A stretch of DNA of 64,000 bases. Source: Nitrospira moscoviensis. Lineage in GTDB: Bacteria; Nitrospirota; Nitrospiria; Nitrospirales; Nitrospiraceae. Below are positions 16,310-25,298 of this stretch, piece after piece. The position numbers were made by a program, and so were the translations under genes. The stretch spans positions 3,078,001 through 3,142,000 of the forward strand of contig NZ_CP011801.1 of the NCBI RefSeq assembly GCF_001273775.1, given 5' to 3'. How positions within the stretch are numbered: position 1 is the stretch's first letter; the number at the start of each line of letters is the position of its first letter. The notes under the pieces are model-generated. The model searched no databases, was not told the origin of the DNA, and saw only the letters and a program-made list of their open reading frames with translations.

Positions 16310-19300
16310 ATGATCGGACACTACACCGACGCCCAGCGCATGGAGCTGCGGTCTTACGTCAATCTCGCCGGGGAGACCGTCGCCCGCCTGTGGCCGATGC
16401 GGACCTTCATCTCGCGCAATCCGCTTCAAGGGCTGGAGTCCCTCCCTTTCCACGAGGCCGTGCAGCGGGGTGAGCAGTTGTTCGGCGGCCGCGGCTACTT
16501 GCCGACTGAGTGGTACCGCGAGCAATTCCGAGAAGGCCGCATTTCCCCCGCCGCGGTTGAGCAGGTGCTTCAACCTCTTGCCGAGGACAAACACGTGCAG
16601 TTCGGCGATCACCGGCTCTCTCATGTGGAGGTGCTGCGACTGGCGTTGCTTCACGGCATCACATTACAACGCGCGGCTGATTGCACGACGCCGGGGGCGA
16701 CGGACGCTCCCGACCTCTTCACCTCTCTCAGGCCGTGGGCGGAGGCGGCGCTGCCGCAGAATCGATGGGAGGACCATGAAGACCTCGACCGCGAGGGGAG
16801 CGACGACTGGCTCCGTCACGACACCCTTGCGTCTTGGTGCGATCGCACGCTGGGGGCGACGCTCGTCGATGACATCAACCGCCAGATGATCAAGTGGTGC
16901 GCGGCCTTCTGTGACGAAGGCGAGGCGGCCTGGCCGATGCCCTGCCGGGAGGAGACGTTTTTCCGGTCATGGAAAGCGGCGGCGCGCCATGATGTGAGCC
17001 TCCGGCTGCTCGGCATCCGCGGCGCCGCGAAGAAGATCTCCGCCTTGTCCGACCGCCCGGAAGATGCGCTGCTGGAGTCGCTCGATGCCTTGAAGGTCCC
17101 GCCGCTCGCTTGGCAAGACTATCTTTCGCTCCACTTAGCCGCCCTGCCGGGCTGGGCCGGCTTCATCAAGTGGCGAGCCGAGCAGACCGGGCATCCGTGG
17201 CAGGACGCCTATCGCATCGATCTCGTCAAATATCTCGCCGTCCGGTTGTTTTACGAGCGTGAATTGGTCGCCGTCGCCTGCCGGCGGGCGCTCGACTGCG
17301 CCGGCGACACGGCGGCCTTGCAAGCGTACGCGCGGCGGTTTCCTCACGCCCTATGGCTCCGGCGGACGCTGGTCGCGGGCCGGCTGCCGGACCGAGCCGC
17401 GGCGGAAGCGGCGCGGTTGACCGGCCGGCGCCGGACGGCCGATGCGCGGGCGTGGGACGAGCTCGGCCGGCGGTGGTATGCCGCGGCGCGGCAAGGACGG
17501 CGCCCGCAGGAGATCCACGATCAGTTGCGGGCGCTCATCGCGCTGGCCGAGGCGGTCGGCATGAAACCGGAGCTGATGGCCGAGACGCCGCCCAGCGATC
17601 TCGCGACATTGCTGGATTGGATCCGGACGTTTTCCGATCGGTCGCACAGCCGGACATGGCTGGAGGCCTCGGAGTTGACGGCCGAGCGCGCGATGCTCGA
17701 CCGGCTCAACACCATGCCCGCCGCTGCCGGCGACATGGGGACGGCTGTCTCCGCACGCCCGCTGGCGCAGTTCGTGTTCTGCATCGACGTGCGGTCGGAA
17801 GTTTTTCGCCGCCACCTCGAAGACCGGGGCGGCTACGAGACCTTCGGCTTCGCCGGCTTTTTCGGCCTGCCCGTCTCCTTCCGCTCTCTGGACGAGCCGC
17901 ATGAATCGGACCTCTGCCCGGTGCTCCTCAAGCCGAAGCATGCGCTGCGCGAAGTGCCTCGGACCTATGACGGCCAGGCGGCGCAGCGGCGCAAGGCGAC
18001 GGCCCAGGCCGCCAAAGTGGGGCACGAATTGCTGCACGATCTGAAACACAACGTCGTGACGCCCTATGTGATGGTCGAGGCGGTCGGGTGGTGGTTCGGC
18101 TGGCCGCTCCTGGCCAAAACGTTGCTGCCCCGCTGGTACCACGGCCTGGCCGGTTGGCTGCGGCGGCGCCTGGCGCCCCGCGTCGCGACGACCATGACGG
18201 TCGACAAGCTCACCTCGGCGGAAGCGGACGAGATGGTGGCCGCCGATCAGCGCATGCGGCTCCAGCGCTGGCTGCGCGAACGATTCACAATCGACGGGGC
18301 GCTGCTCACGCCGCAGGTCCTCGAGCGCATCCGCCGACAGGCGCTGGAAGCGGTGCCGGCCTCCCCCGTCACGCCGGGCGAGCTCGGGCATCTGCTGGTG
18401 CTCGGCACGGCGCACGAAGCGCAGCTGCTCGAAGAACTGCGGCGCGAGTGTCGGATCAGTCCGCGCGACACCTCGGCGCGTATCGAGCGCATCACCCGCA
18501 CGGGCTTTACGCCGACAGAGCAGGCGTACTACGTGGAGACGGCGCTCAAGCTGATGGGGTTCACGTCTTCGTTCGCGCGGCTCGTCTTCCTCTGCGGCCA
18601 TGGGAGCACGTCGCAGAACAATCCCTACGAGTCGGCGCTCGACTGCGGCGCCTGCGGGGGCAGCCAAGGATTACCCAACGCCCGCACCTTCGCCACGATC
18701 GCCAACCGGCCGCAGGTGCGCCAGCTGCTGGCGGCGCGCGGGCTCATCATCCCGGCCGACACCCATTTCGTCGCCGCGGTCCACGACACCACCACCGATC
18801 GGCTGGCGGTCGAAGATCTGGAAGACGTGCCGGCGACGCACCGTAAGGAATTGGCGCAGGTGCTCGAAGACGTGGCGGGCGCCGGCGCCGCGTCGGCCGT
18901 GGAACGGGTCCGCGCGCTCGTCGCCCTGCCCGGCGCGGCGGCCGGCGAGGCCCGCGCGGCCGTGGAGCGCCGGAGCTTGGATTGGGCGGAAGTTCGGCCG
19001 GAATGGGGGCTCGCACGGAACGGCTGGTTTATCATCGGCGGCCGGCGTCTGACACGCGGGCGCAGCTTGGAGGGCCGTTCGTTCCTCCATTCGTACGACT
19101 CTACGATCGACCAGGACGGCAAGCTGCTCGAAGTGATCATGACCGCGCCGTTGATCGTGGCACAGTGGATCAACAGCGAGTATTACTTCTCGACCGTCGC
19201 GCCGGAGGTCTACGGCAGCGGCAGCAAGGTGTACCACAACGTCACCGGGCGCATCGGCGTGATGACCGGCAACCACAGCGATCTTCGCATGGGTCTGCCC

Positions 19301-19564
19301 GTGCAATCCCTCTTCGACGGCGCGAGCCCCTATCACGAGCCGCTGCGGCTCACGGCCGTGATCGAAGCGCCGCGCCGCCTGGTCTCCGCCGTCATCGCGC
19401 GCCAGCCGTTGCTCCAACAACTGTTCAACAACCGCTGGCTCCGGCTGGTCGTCCTGGACCCGAACGAGCGGGTCTTCTATCGGCACGGAGGCGGCGAAGG
19501 ATGGGCCAAGATCGACGATATGATGGGCGCGGAAACCGCCGACGACATGGCAGAAAAGGTCTAG
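16310..19564 (+). CDS. dabA: DabA-type inorganic carbon transporter subunit (DUF2309)
   Basis: 1084 aa, membrane-associated zinc protein of the DAB bicarbonate/CO2 accumulation system, which resembles a beta-carbonic anhydrase site coupled to a proton-conducting partner, DabB. Predicted zinc/catalytic residues: Cys491 and Asp493 in FVFCIDVRSE, His764 in LCGHGSTS and Cys779 in ALDCGACGG. The 15-residue His-Cys spacing equals that of characterised DabA. ATG 16310 has GGAGG 6 nt upstream; an open frame extends to 16007 but is not protein-like. No NuoL-like dabB is next to it in this window. Fits CO2 supply to an autotroph. Confidence 0.9.
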   Translation: MIGHYTDAQRMELRSYVNLAGETVARLWPMRTFISRNPLQGLESLPFHEAVQRGEQLFGGRGYLPTEWYREQFREGRISPAAVEQVLQPLAEDKHVQFGDHRLSHVEVLRLALLHGITLQRAADCTTPGATDAPDLFTSLRPWAEAALPQNRWEDHEDLDREGSDDWLRHDTLASWCDRTLGATLVDDINRQMIKWCAAFCDEGEAAWPMPCREETFFRSWKAAARHDVSLRLLGIRGAAKKISALSDRPEDALLESLDALKVPPLAWQDYLSLHLAALPGWAGFIKWRAEQTGHPWQDAYRIDLVKYLAVRLFYERELVAVACRRALDCAGDTAALQAYARRFPHALWLRRTLVAGRLPDRAAAEAARLTGRRRTADARAWDELGRRWYAAARQGRRPQEIHDQLRALIALAEAVGMKPELMAETPPSDLATLLDWIRTFSDRSHSRTWLEASELTAERAMLDRLNTMPAAAGDMGTAVSARPLAQFVFCIDVRSEVFRRHLEDRGGYETFGFAGFFGLPVSFRSLDEPHESDLCPVLLKPKHALREVPRTYDGQAAQRRKATAQAAKVGHELLHDLKHNVVTPYVMVEAVGWWFGWPLLAKTLLPRWYHGLAGWLRRRLAPRVATTMTVDKLTSAEADEMVAADQRMRLQRWLRERFTIDGALLTPQVLERIRRQALEAVPASPVTPGELGHLLVLGTAHEAQLLEELRRECRISPRDTSARIERITRTGFTPTEQAYYVETALKLMGFTSSFARLVFLCGHGSTSQNNPYESALDCGACGGSQGLPNARTFATIANRPQVRQLLAARGLIIPADTHFVAAVHDTTTDRLAVEDLEDVPATHRKELAQVLEDVAGAGAASAVERVRALVALPGAAAGEARAAVERRSLDWAEVRPEWGLARNGWFIIGGRRLTRGRSLEGRSFLHSYDSTIDQDGKLLEVIMTAPLIVAQWINSEYYFSTVAPEVYGSGSKVYHNVTGRIGVMTGNHSDLRMGLPVQSLFDGASPYHEPLRLTAVIEAPRRLVSAVIARQPLLQQLFNNRWLRLVVLDPNERVFYRHGGGEGWAKIDDMMGAETADDMAEKV

Positions 19565-19577
19565 CGTCAGACGGAGC

Positions 19578-20969
19578 ATGGCGATGCCCGAATGGAATTC
19601 CGATCACTTTCCTCCCTACTGGGCCGTCCCCTTTTCCTCGTTCGCGCAGGTCACCGAGTTCTTGCGTGAAGTGGAAACGGCCTGCCTGTCGCACGGCCGG
19701 CCTTCCGACGGCACCGTGAACTTCGAAGCGGTCGCTCGATGCCTCCACGCGCTCGGCCGTCCGGACCGGCACTATCGCTCGATCCACGTGACCGGGACGA
19801 ACGGCAAGACCACCGTCAGCCGCATGATCGCCGCGCTGCTTCGTGCGGGCGGCATGACCGTGGGGCTCTACACGAGTCCGCACCTGACCCATTTCCGCGA
19901 ACGCATCTCCGTGAACGGCCGGCCGATCAGCGAAGAGGCGCTGGTCGATGCCTGCAACCGCGTCAAGGCCTTCATGGACGTGGAGGGGTTGGAGAAAGAG
20001 CAGCTCAGTCCGTTCGAGTTTTTGACCGTCGGGGCCTTCTTCGCGTTCAACGCCGCGAAGGTGGACTATGCGGTGATCGAGGTCGGCATCGGCGGCACAC
20101 ACGACGCCACGAACGTCATCGCTCCGGACGTGTCGGTGATCACGAACGTCGACTACGACCATATGGATCTGCTGGGCGCGACGCTGGAACGGATCGCCGA
20201 AGCGAAATCCGGCATCATCAAACCCGTGACTCCGGTCGTCTGTGGACCCATGGCGGAGGGGCCGCGCGCCGTAGTCACGGCGCGCGCCGCGGACGTACAG
20301 GCCCCGCTCCTTCTGATCGACCGGGACTATGAGGTCTCCGAGGTGCTGCAGAGCGGGTTCCAGACGGTCTGTTCGATCCGCGTCGGCGCTCGGCGATGGG
20401 ACCAGGTCATGCTCGACTCCCCTGCAACCTTCATGGCGACCAACGCGGCCCTGTCCCTGGCCGCCTACGATGTATTGCGACGGCGCGGGCTGGTGCCGGA
20501 TCTCACCGACCTCGACGTGCAGACCCTCTACGAACGGATCGATCTGGGCGCCTGCTGCGAGGTCTATCACGGAACCCCGACCCTGCTGGTCAACGGGGCC
20601 CACAATGCCCCCGCCATGGCCCAGTTGGCGACGACCCTCCGGCATACCTTCGAAGGTCGGCGGCAGGCACTCGTCGTCTCCATCGCCAAGGACAAGGACT
20701 ACAGCGCGATGATCCGGCATCTGGCCCATACGTCCGCCGACCGCATCATCTTCACCCGCTGTCCGCAGGAGACGGCGATCGACCCGGCTTTGTTGGCGGA
20801 GCAGTGGCGCGGCCAAACCCATGTGGCCGCCGAAATTGTGGACGAGCCGGACCTCGCGGTCGCCCGGGCGATACAGGCGGCCGGTCCGCACGGCGTCGTC
20901 GTCGTCACCGGCTCCGTTCAACTGGCCGGCCTGTCCCGGCCTGCGCCGGCCCTCGCGCCGAACCATTGA
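19578..20969 (+). CDS. folC: Bifunctional folylpolyglutamate/dihydrofolate synthase
   Basis: 463 aa, Mur-ligase family. Adds Glu to dihydropteroate and tetrahydrofolates with ATP. Key motifs: P-loop VTGTNGKTTVSRMIAALLRA (residues about 70-90), YTSPHLTHFRERISVNG, the FEFLTVGAFFAF segment, GIGGTHDATNVI and TNVDYDHMDLLG, then the C-terminal domain with LLVNGAHNAPAM. The N-terminus is about 20-30 residues longer than in E. coli. It starts 13 nt after dabA, so it may be co-transcribed, although functionally unrelated. The APALAPNH tail is unremarkable. Confidence 0.92.
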   Translation: MAMPEWNSDHFPPYWAVPFSSFAQVTEFLREVETACLSHGRPSDGTVNFEAVARCLHALGRPDRHYRSIHVTGTNGKTTVSRMIAALLRAGGMTVGLYTSPHLTHFRERISVNGRPISEEALVDACNRVKAFMDVEGLEKEQLSPFEFLTVGAFFAFNAAKVDYAVIEVGIGGTHDATNVIAPDVSVITNVDYDHMDLLGATLERIAEAKSGIIKPVTPVVCGPMAEGPRAVVTARAADVQAPLLLIDRDYEVSEVLQSGFQTVCSIRVGARRWDQVMLDSPATFMATNAALSLAAYDVLRRRGLVPDLTDLDVQTLYERIDLGACCEVYHGTPTLLVNGAHNAPAMAQLATTLRHTFEGRRQALVVSIAKDKDYSAMIRHLAHTSADRIIFTRCPQETAIDPALLAEQWRGQTHVAAEIVDEPDLAVARAIQAAGPHGVVVVTGSVQLAGLSRPAPALAPNH

Positions 20970-21211
20970 CTCCCTGTCCTTTCCCCCGGCGAGCATACAC
21001 GCACTGCCGCTCGTGCAGACCGTGTGTCGATGCACCGATCGATCCGGCGTGGCGCACACAGATCGCCGACGTCCATCACAATGCCTTGCATTTTCTTGGG
21101 CCCTGTCTCCAATCAGCGCTTGGCACTTCTGGAATCTCGTTTGCACTGGTACGCATCCGAAGGGGTACGGATGGTCCGATCGCCCTTGCTGCTTAAGGGA
21201 GGAGGTTCAGG

Positions 21212-22228
21212 ATGGCGAAGCATGTGGTCACGATGATCCCGGGAGAGGGCACCGGCCCGGAGATCTGCGAGGCGGTGCGCATGGTGATCGACGCGAGCGG
21301 CGTCGACATCAAATGGGAGTACGAGGACATCGGGCTCGACTGTCTCGAAAAGCACGGCACGTTGTTGCCGGACAAGACGATCCAAAGCATCGCCAAGAAC
21401 AAAGTCGCGCTGAAGGGCCCGACGACGACCCCGATCGGGACCGGCCACAAGAGCGCGAACGTCACGCTGCGCAAAGTGTTCGACCTTTACGCCAACGTGC
21501 GGCCCGTGCGGTTGATCCCGGCGCTGAAGCGGCCGTGGGACAAGCTGGACATCATCAACTTCCGCGAGAACACCGAAGACTCCTACGCGGCCATCGAACA
21601 CATGGTGTCGGACGAAGTGGCGCAATGCCTGAAGGTCATCACCTGGCCCGGATCGTACCGGATCGCCGACTTCGCGCTGAAATGGGCGCGCGACAACGGA
21701 CGCAAGAAAGTCTACTGCGTCCACAAGGCCAACATCATGAAGATGACGGACGGCCTGTTCCTGGAGGCCTTCCGGGCGGCCGCCAAGAAGTATCCGGACA
21801 TCGAGACGGGCGACATCATCGTGGACAACTGCTCGATGCAGCTGGTCCGTAACCCCGGCCAATTCGACTGTCTGGTCCTCCCCAACCTGTACGGCGACAT
21901 CCTCACGGACCTCTGCGCCGGCCTCATGGGCGGCCTCGGCTTCGCGCCCGGCGCCAACGTCGGGGACAACTGCGCCATCTTCGAAGCGGTGCACGGCTCG
22001 GCGCCGAAGTATGCCGGCCAGAAGAAAGTGAATCCATCGGCCGTCTTGATCTCGGGCGTCATGATGCTCCGCTGGCTCAACGAAAAGGAGGCGGCGGACC
22101 GGATCGAGAAGGCGATGTACCGGGTGCTGGACGAAGGCAAGCGCGTCACCTACGACGTGGGCGGCACCGCGAAGACCGACGAATATGCGCAGGCGATCAT
22201 CGACAAGATGCACGCCGGGCTGAAGTAA
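21212..22228 (+). CDS. icd: Isocitrate dehydrogenase (isocitrate/isopropylmalate dehydrogenase family)
   Basis: 338 aa, short form. Interconverts isocitrate and 2-oxoglutarate in the (possibly reductive) TCA cycle. MIPGEGTGPEICEAV opens the Rossmann-like fold; DIINFRENTEDSYAAIEH is the substrate loop; LPNLYGDILTDLCAGLMGG holds the metal-binding Asp residues. The cofactor loop reads HGSAPKYAGQKKVNP: Lys266, Tyr267 and Val273 correspond to the NADP+ determinants Lys344, Tyr345 and Val351 of E. coli Icd, yet the length is that of NAD+ types. A homoisocitrate or isopropylmalate role is less likely. AGGGAGG precedes the start. Followed after 10 nt by the gene at 22239. Confidence 0.86.
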   Translation: MAKHVVTMIPGEGTGPEICEAVRMVIDASGVDIKWEYEDIGLDCLEKHGTLLPDKTIQSIAKNKVALKGPTTTPIGTGHKSANVTLRKVFDLYANVRPVRLIPALKRPWDKLDIINFRENTEDSYAAIEHMVSDEVAQCLKVITWPGSYRIADFALKWARDNGRKKVYCVHKANIMKMTDGLFLEAFRAAAKKYPDIETGDIIVDNCSMQLVRNPGQFDCLVLPNLYGDILTDLCAGLMGGLGFAPGANVGDNCAIFEAVHGSAPKYAGQKKVNPSAVLISGVMMLRWLNEKEAADRIEKAMYRVLDEGKRVTYDVGGTAKTDEYAQAIIDKMHAGLK

Positions 22229-22238
22229 GGAGGGATCG

Positions 22239-22592
22239 ATGCCGACGTTTACCGAAGAAGCGATTGCGACCAAGAAAAAGAAGAAGATCGAGCTGGTGGG
22301 GGTGGACCTCTACATCATCACCGATAAAGGCATTCCCAAGTTCGCGGACGGAGAATTCGGGCCCTTCAAGTGCGAGTTCATCTCGAACCGCGGCACGAAA
22401 GTCTGGCCCGGCTTCGTGAGCCCGGACCTGCTGATGGTGAACTGGTACCGCTGCCGCTTCATGGCGACGCGGAACGTGCAGGATCACGAGGTCAGCGACT
22501 TCCTCGTCCAGCTCGGGAAGAAATGGGAATGGTCCGCGGCGCAGAAGCTGTGGAACTACGACGGGGAGGCCGGTTTCAGCAAGGCGTATTGA
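22239..22592 (+). CDS. Conserved-looking 117-aa protein co-transcribed with icd
   Basis: No family recognised. It opens with a lysine run (TKKKKKIELVGVDLYIIT) and then a compact alpha/beta sequence with many aromatic residues (WPGFVSPDLLMVNWYRCRFM, KKWEWSAAQKLWNYDG). Start ATG 22239 has AAGGAGGG 6 nt upstream, and the 10-nt gap to icd implies one transcript. Placement suggests an accessory or regulatory partner of the dehydrogenase; this is inference only. No signal peptide or membrane segment. Confidence 0.7.
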   Translation: MPTFTEEAIATKKKKKIELVGVDLYIITDKGIPKFADGEFGPFKCEFISNRGTKVWPGFVSPDLLMVNWYRCRFMATRNVQDHEVSDFLVQLGKKWEWSAAQKLWNYDGEAGFSKAY

Positions 22593-22708
22593 CCGTCGGC
22601 CGCTCGGCGGGCGCCTCACGCGCCCGCCGAGACCCTCATCTCTGTCGGATGGCCCGTTCGCAGGCGCTCAAGGAGAGGGCCAAGCGCAGCTTGGCCTGGA
22701 GGTATGGA

Positions 22709-22888
22709 ATGAACGCGTCGGATCACGATCCCGGTATGGCAAGCGTTGAGTGCGACTTTACCGGTGATTGGAATCCGTCGAACACGCCGGCCGCGCGGCC
22801 GCTCTCTCCGCAGCTTGAAGCCTTTCTCCTGGATCGCTTCAGTACCACATTGGAAGATCCGTACACAGGCCGCAGATTGAAACCCTAA
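22709..22888 (+). CDS. Small acidic/proline-containing protein (59 aa)
   Basis: MNASDHDPGMASVECDFTGD begins a 59-residue frame with GGAGG exactly 6 nt before the ATG, the main argument that it is real. The C-terminal half (LSPQLEAFLLDRFSTTLEDP) could form an amphipathic helix. It ends 11 nt before the DUF2294 gene, so the two may be co-translated. Function unknown. Confidence 0.55.
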   Translation: MNASDHDPGMASVECDFTGDWNPSNTPAARPLSPQLEAFLLDRFSTTLEDPYTGRRLKP

Positions 22889-22899
22889 CAGGCTCCGCC

Positions 22900-23259
22900 A
22901 TGATCGGGATCAGCCGCAACACCGCCGAGATCGAATATGCCGTGATGCTGGCCGTCTTGAATTTTCAGAGCCAGTTCATGAAGTCGTCCTATCAGCAGGC
23001 CCGCGTCGATGTGTCGGACGATGTGATCCACGTCACCCTCACCAAAACCAACGCCATCCCCGCCGAAGAGCGGCTCGCCCAATCGCCGGAGGGCCGGGCG
23101 CTGCTCGAAGAAGTCCATACCGAATTGTTCCGCTCGGGTGAAGCGCTGCTGCGCGTCGAGTTGGAACGGGCGCTCGGCGCCGCAATCTCCAGCCTCTCCA
23201 GCCGCCTCGATACGGCGGCCGGGACCAGCACGATCACCGTCAAGCTGGCGGAACGGTGA
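22900..23259 (+). CDS. DUF2294-family protein
   Basis: 119 aa. The pattern AVLNFQSQFMKSSYQQARVD, the VIHVTLTKT strand, the IPAEERLAQSPEGRALLEEV helix and a closing TSTITVKLAER strand match my recollection of the DUF2294 family: small cytosolic proteins of unknown role, often about 110-120 aa. Full length, no transmembrane segment. Possible operon with the 59-aa gene just before it. Downstream is a convergent toxin gene on the other strand. Confidence 0.65.
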   Translation: MIGISRNTAEIEYAVMLAVLNFQSQFMKSSYQQARVDVSDDVIHVTLTKTNAIPAEERLAQSPEGRALLEEVHTELFRSGEALLRVELERALGAAISSLSSRLDTAAGTSTITVKLAER

Positions 23260-23333
23260 ACGCGGAGTCCCATCGTCTCCGAAAACAGGTTCTCTTCGGG
23301 CCGTTGCGAACGAAAGCCGAACCTGAAATTGGC

Positions 23334-23681
23334 TCATGGTCTTAAGCCGAGCGTCACGCGGATGGCATCTTCCACGGCCATGAGTTCATCCGGGCTCAAT
23401 GTTTCGATCCTGGACCGCAGCCGGGACTTGTCCACCGAACGGATCTGGTCTCCCAGTGCACGGGCCGCCTTGCCATCGACGGTGATTAGTGCTTCCCCGG
23501 GATAAAGGGAATCGACGTGGCTGGTGAGAGGGAGCACAACGACCCGTGATCCATATGTATTGCAAGAATTGTTGGAAACGACGACCGCCGGCCTCGTCTT
23601 CTTGATTTCAGAACCAATCGTAGGGTCGAGAACTACCCAGTAGACGTCTCCACGACGAGGCGTCTTTCTCACTTCGGCCAC
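23334..23681 (-). CDS. mazF: MazF/PemK-type endoribonuclease toxin
   Basis: 115 aa from GTG 23681. RRGDVYWVVLDPTIGSEIKK, then TRPAVVVSNNSCN, VVVLPLTSHVD and LGDQIRSVDKSRL are the MazF/PemK beta-barrel signatures. The QIRSVDK segment and the Arg in KKTRP line the RNA-cleavage site. Cuts mRNA at short motifs when free of antitoxin. The start overlaps the antitoxin end by 13 nt (translational coupling); a longer frame from 23705 lies inside the antitoxin gene. Complete and probably active. Confidence 0.9.
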   Translation of the reverse strand: MAEVRKTPRRGDVYWVVLDPTIGSEIKKTRPAVVVSNNSCNTYGSRVVVLPLTSHVDSLYPGEALITVDGKAARALGDQIRSVDKSRLRSRIETLSPDELMAVEDAIRVTLGLRP

Positions 23682-23896
23682 CCTTCGCCTTCGGTGGTTT
23701 TCCAATCCTCCTCAAGCCTTTGCCTCCACCGTTCTTTTCCCGCCGCCCGATAGGCTGCGTCCAAGGCCTTCTCGTCCGGATGGAGCTTCGCTCGAACAGC
23801 TGACGAAATGAAAGAACTGAGCTTTTTTGAGGGCACTTGTTTCTTAAGGCGGGCGTAGACATCGTCATCCATCGTGATGTTCAACCGAACGGCCAT
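23669..23896 (-). CDS. CopG/MazE-like antitoxin
   Basis: 75 aa. The N-terminal MAVRLNITMDDDVYARLKKQ is the beta strand and first helix of a ribbon-helix-helix DNA-binding domain. The C-terminal part (DEKALDAAYRAAGKERWRQR, LEEDWKTTEGEGWPK) would occupy the MazF groove. AGGAGG precedes ATG 23896. A promoter with a 15-bp operator-like palindrome lies just upstream, the expected set-up for autorepression. A near-identical truncated copy is at 12749-12862. Confidence 0.87.
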   Translation of the reverse strand: MAVRLNITMDDDVYARLKKQVPSKKLSSFISSAVRAKLHPDEKALDAAYRAAGKERWRQRLEEDWKTTEGEGWPK

Positions 23897-23921
23897 AGTG
23901 CCTCCTCGTCAAATTTTTATG

Positions 23922-23954
23922 CTGTATTGTATACAGGATTAGCTCGAACGACAA
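23922..23954 (-). promoter_or_regulatory. Promoter with operator palindrome for the CopG/MazF pair
   Basis: On the minus strand, TTGTCG (23949-23954), 17 nt, TACAAT (23926-23931) form a sigma70-type promoter. CTGTAT-TGT-ATACAG (23922-23936) is a perfect 6+3+6 palindrome covering the -10, well placed for repression by the RHH antitoxin. Confidence 0.65.
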
Positions 23955-23997
23955 GGCATTATGGGCCAAGACGAGAAAAGACTGCTTGGGAGGTCGG

Positions 23998-25242
23998 CTA
24001 AAAGAACGCCATGCTGGCGTAGGTGACGGTGGAGTTGTACTGGTCGGTGATGCCCCGGTCGTAGCGGAGGACCTGGCCCTTGTCGGCCGGCCGGATCAGT
24101 CGCAGCAGGGAGTAGATCGGCGAGAAGCCGGAGATGCGGCGTTGGTCGTTTTCCTTTTGGATATAGGCGGCGAATTCTTCGGGCTTGAGCTCTTCGACGG
24201 GCTTCAGCATTTCGAGGTCGGATTGCATCGACCGGTGGAACGAAAAATCGGTCGGCGGCGCGCTGTCGCCGTAACGCATGCCGAGATGGGCCAACTCGGC
24301 GCCCGCCACGACGCAGTAATCCCTGCCAGAGCCGAGAAGGATCTCCCGCAGCCCGGTGAGAAACCGCTCGACCGGCCGGCGCACGGTCTCATCCCGCAGG
24401 CTCGGCGCCGAGAAGGAGGTGAGAATCGGCACGATGGTGATCGGCTTCTTGGCTCCGACGAGGTGCTGCAGAAACGGCAACTGGAATTCGATGGCATGCT
24501 CGGCTTGGTGGCAGAGATCTTCCGAGAAGAACTCCGGCATCCGTGCTCGGATCTGTTCCACCATCGGACGGTCGGTGGACATGACTCCGAGTGGAGTCTC
24601 GAAGTCCTTGTCGGTCACGGCAAAGAGGGATTCCAATCCGGCGTAGGCGGTGCCCAGAACAATGTAGAGATCCGGCTGCTCCGCCTCCTGCAGCTCTTTG
24701 TAGGCCCAGGCGTAGACCGGTCCCGCCTGCTTCAAATCGTATGCGGGAGCCACGAGGCCTTTGATCGTCTTCCCGTGATTCTCCGACGGTTTGAAGTCCG
24801 GGCCTTCCTTCGAGGCAAAAAATCCGTCGAGCTGCTTCCTCAGCTTCTGGCCGTCCGCTTCATAGCTGCGCCCGGCGAAGGCGGCTTTCCGCACCGGACT
24901 CTGCCGGTATTCGCTGCGCGCCTGCTGCCTGGCCGTCTCGGCCCGTTCCCCTTCGAGAAACAGCTTCTGATCGAGGTCGGTCACGAGCTGCTCCACCTTG
25001 TTCGGCATGAGGAACTCGCCGAAGCGCTTGAGATATAGCCCGCCGATCTCTTGCAGCGAATGTTCGCCGTCGAAATGTTGGATGATGAAGAAGTAGTTGA
25101 GCGGCAGCACGAGCTTTTCCTTGCTCAAGCCTGTGGGATCCCACAGCACGACGTACTGCTCCTCGCCCTCTTTGATCGGGGAAAACTGAAGATTGCGGAG
25201 CGTCGGGTATTGCTTGGGATCTCTCTGCGTCGTGGTGTTCAT
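23998..25242 (-). CDS. Memo-like (AmmeMemoRadiSam system protein B) with N-terminal PqqD-like domain
   Basis: 414 aa. The C-terminal about 270 residues form a Memo domain related to class III extradiol dioxygenases: VRKAAFAGRSYEADGQKLRK, LVAPAYDLKQAGPVYAWAYK, HAIEFQLPFLQHL, VVAGAELAHLGMRYGD. The N-terminal about 120 residues (FDGEHSLQEIGGLYLKRFGE, then a KLFLEGERAE helix) look like a PqqD-type winged-helix domain, an uncommon addition. The AMMECR1 and radical-SAM partners of the AmmeMemoRadiSam set are not adjacent. ATG 25242 was preferred to 25371, because the extra residues come from a TTTGG-rich repeat. Substrate unknown. Confidence 0.8.
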   Translation of the reverse strand: MNTTTQRDPKQYPTLRNLQFSPIKEGEEQYVVLWDPTGLSKEKLVLPLNYFFIIQHFDGEHSLQEIGGLYLKRFGEFLMPNKVEQLVTDLDQKLFLEGERAETARQQARSEYRQSPVRKAAFAGRSYEADGQKLRKQLDGFFASKEGPDFKPSENHGKTIKGLVAPAYDLKQAGPVYAWAYKELQEAEQPDLYIVLGTAYAGLESLFAVTDKDFETPLGVMSTDRPMVEQIRARMPEFFSEDLCHQAEHAIEFQLPFLQHLVGAKKPITIVPILTSFSAPSLRDETVRRPVERFLTGLREILLGSGRDYCVVAGAELAHLGMRYGDSAPPTDFSFHRSMQSDLEMLKPVEELKPEEFAAYIQKENDQRRISGFSPIYSLLRLIRPADKGQVLRYDRGITDQYNSTVTYASMAFF

Positions 25243-25298
25243 GGGAGGGGATTGTAACGGACGGGTTTTCAGAGGCGCAATGGGGCTCTCTGTATGAT

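Noticed and set aside
21119-21145. Possible sigma54 promoter (TGGCAC ... TTGCA) before icd
   Set aside because: The two boxes are about 15 nt apart rather than 5, so it does not fit the -24/-12 spacing.
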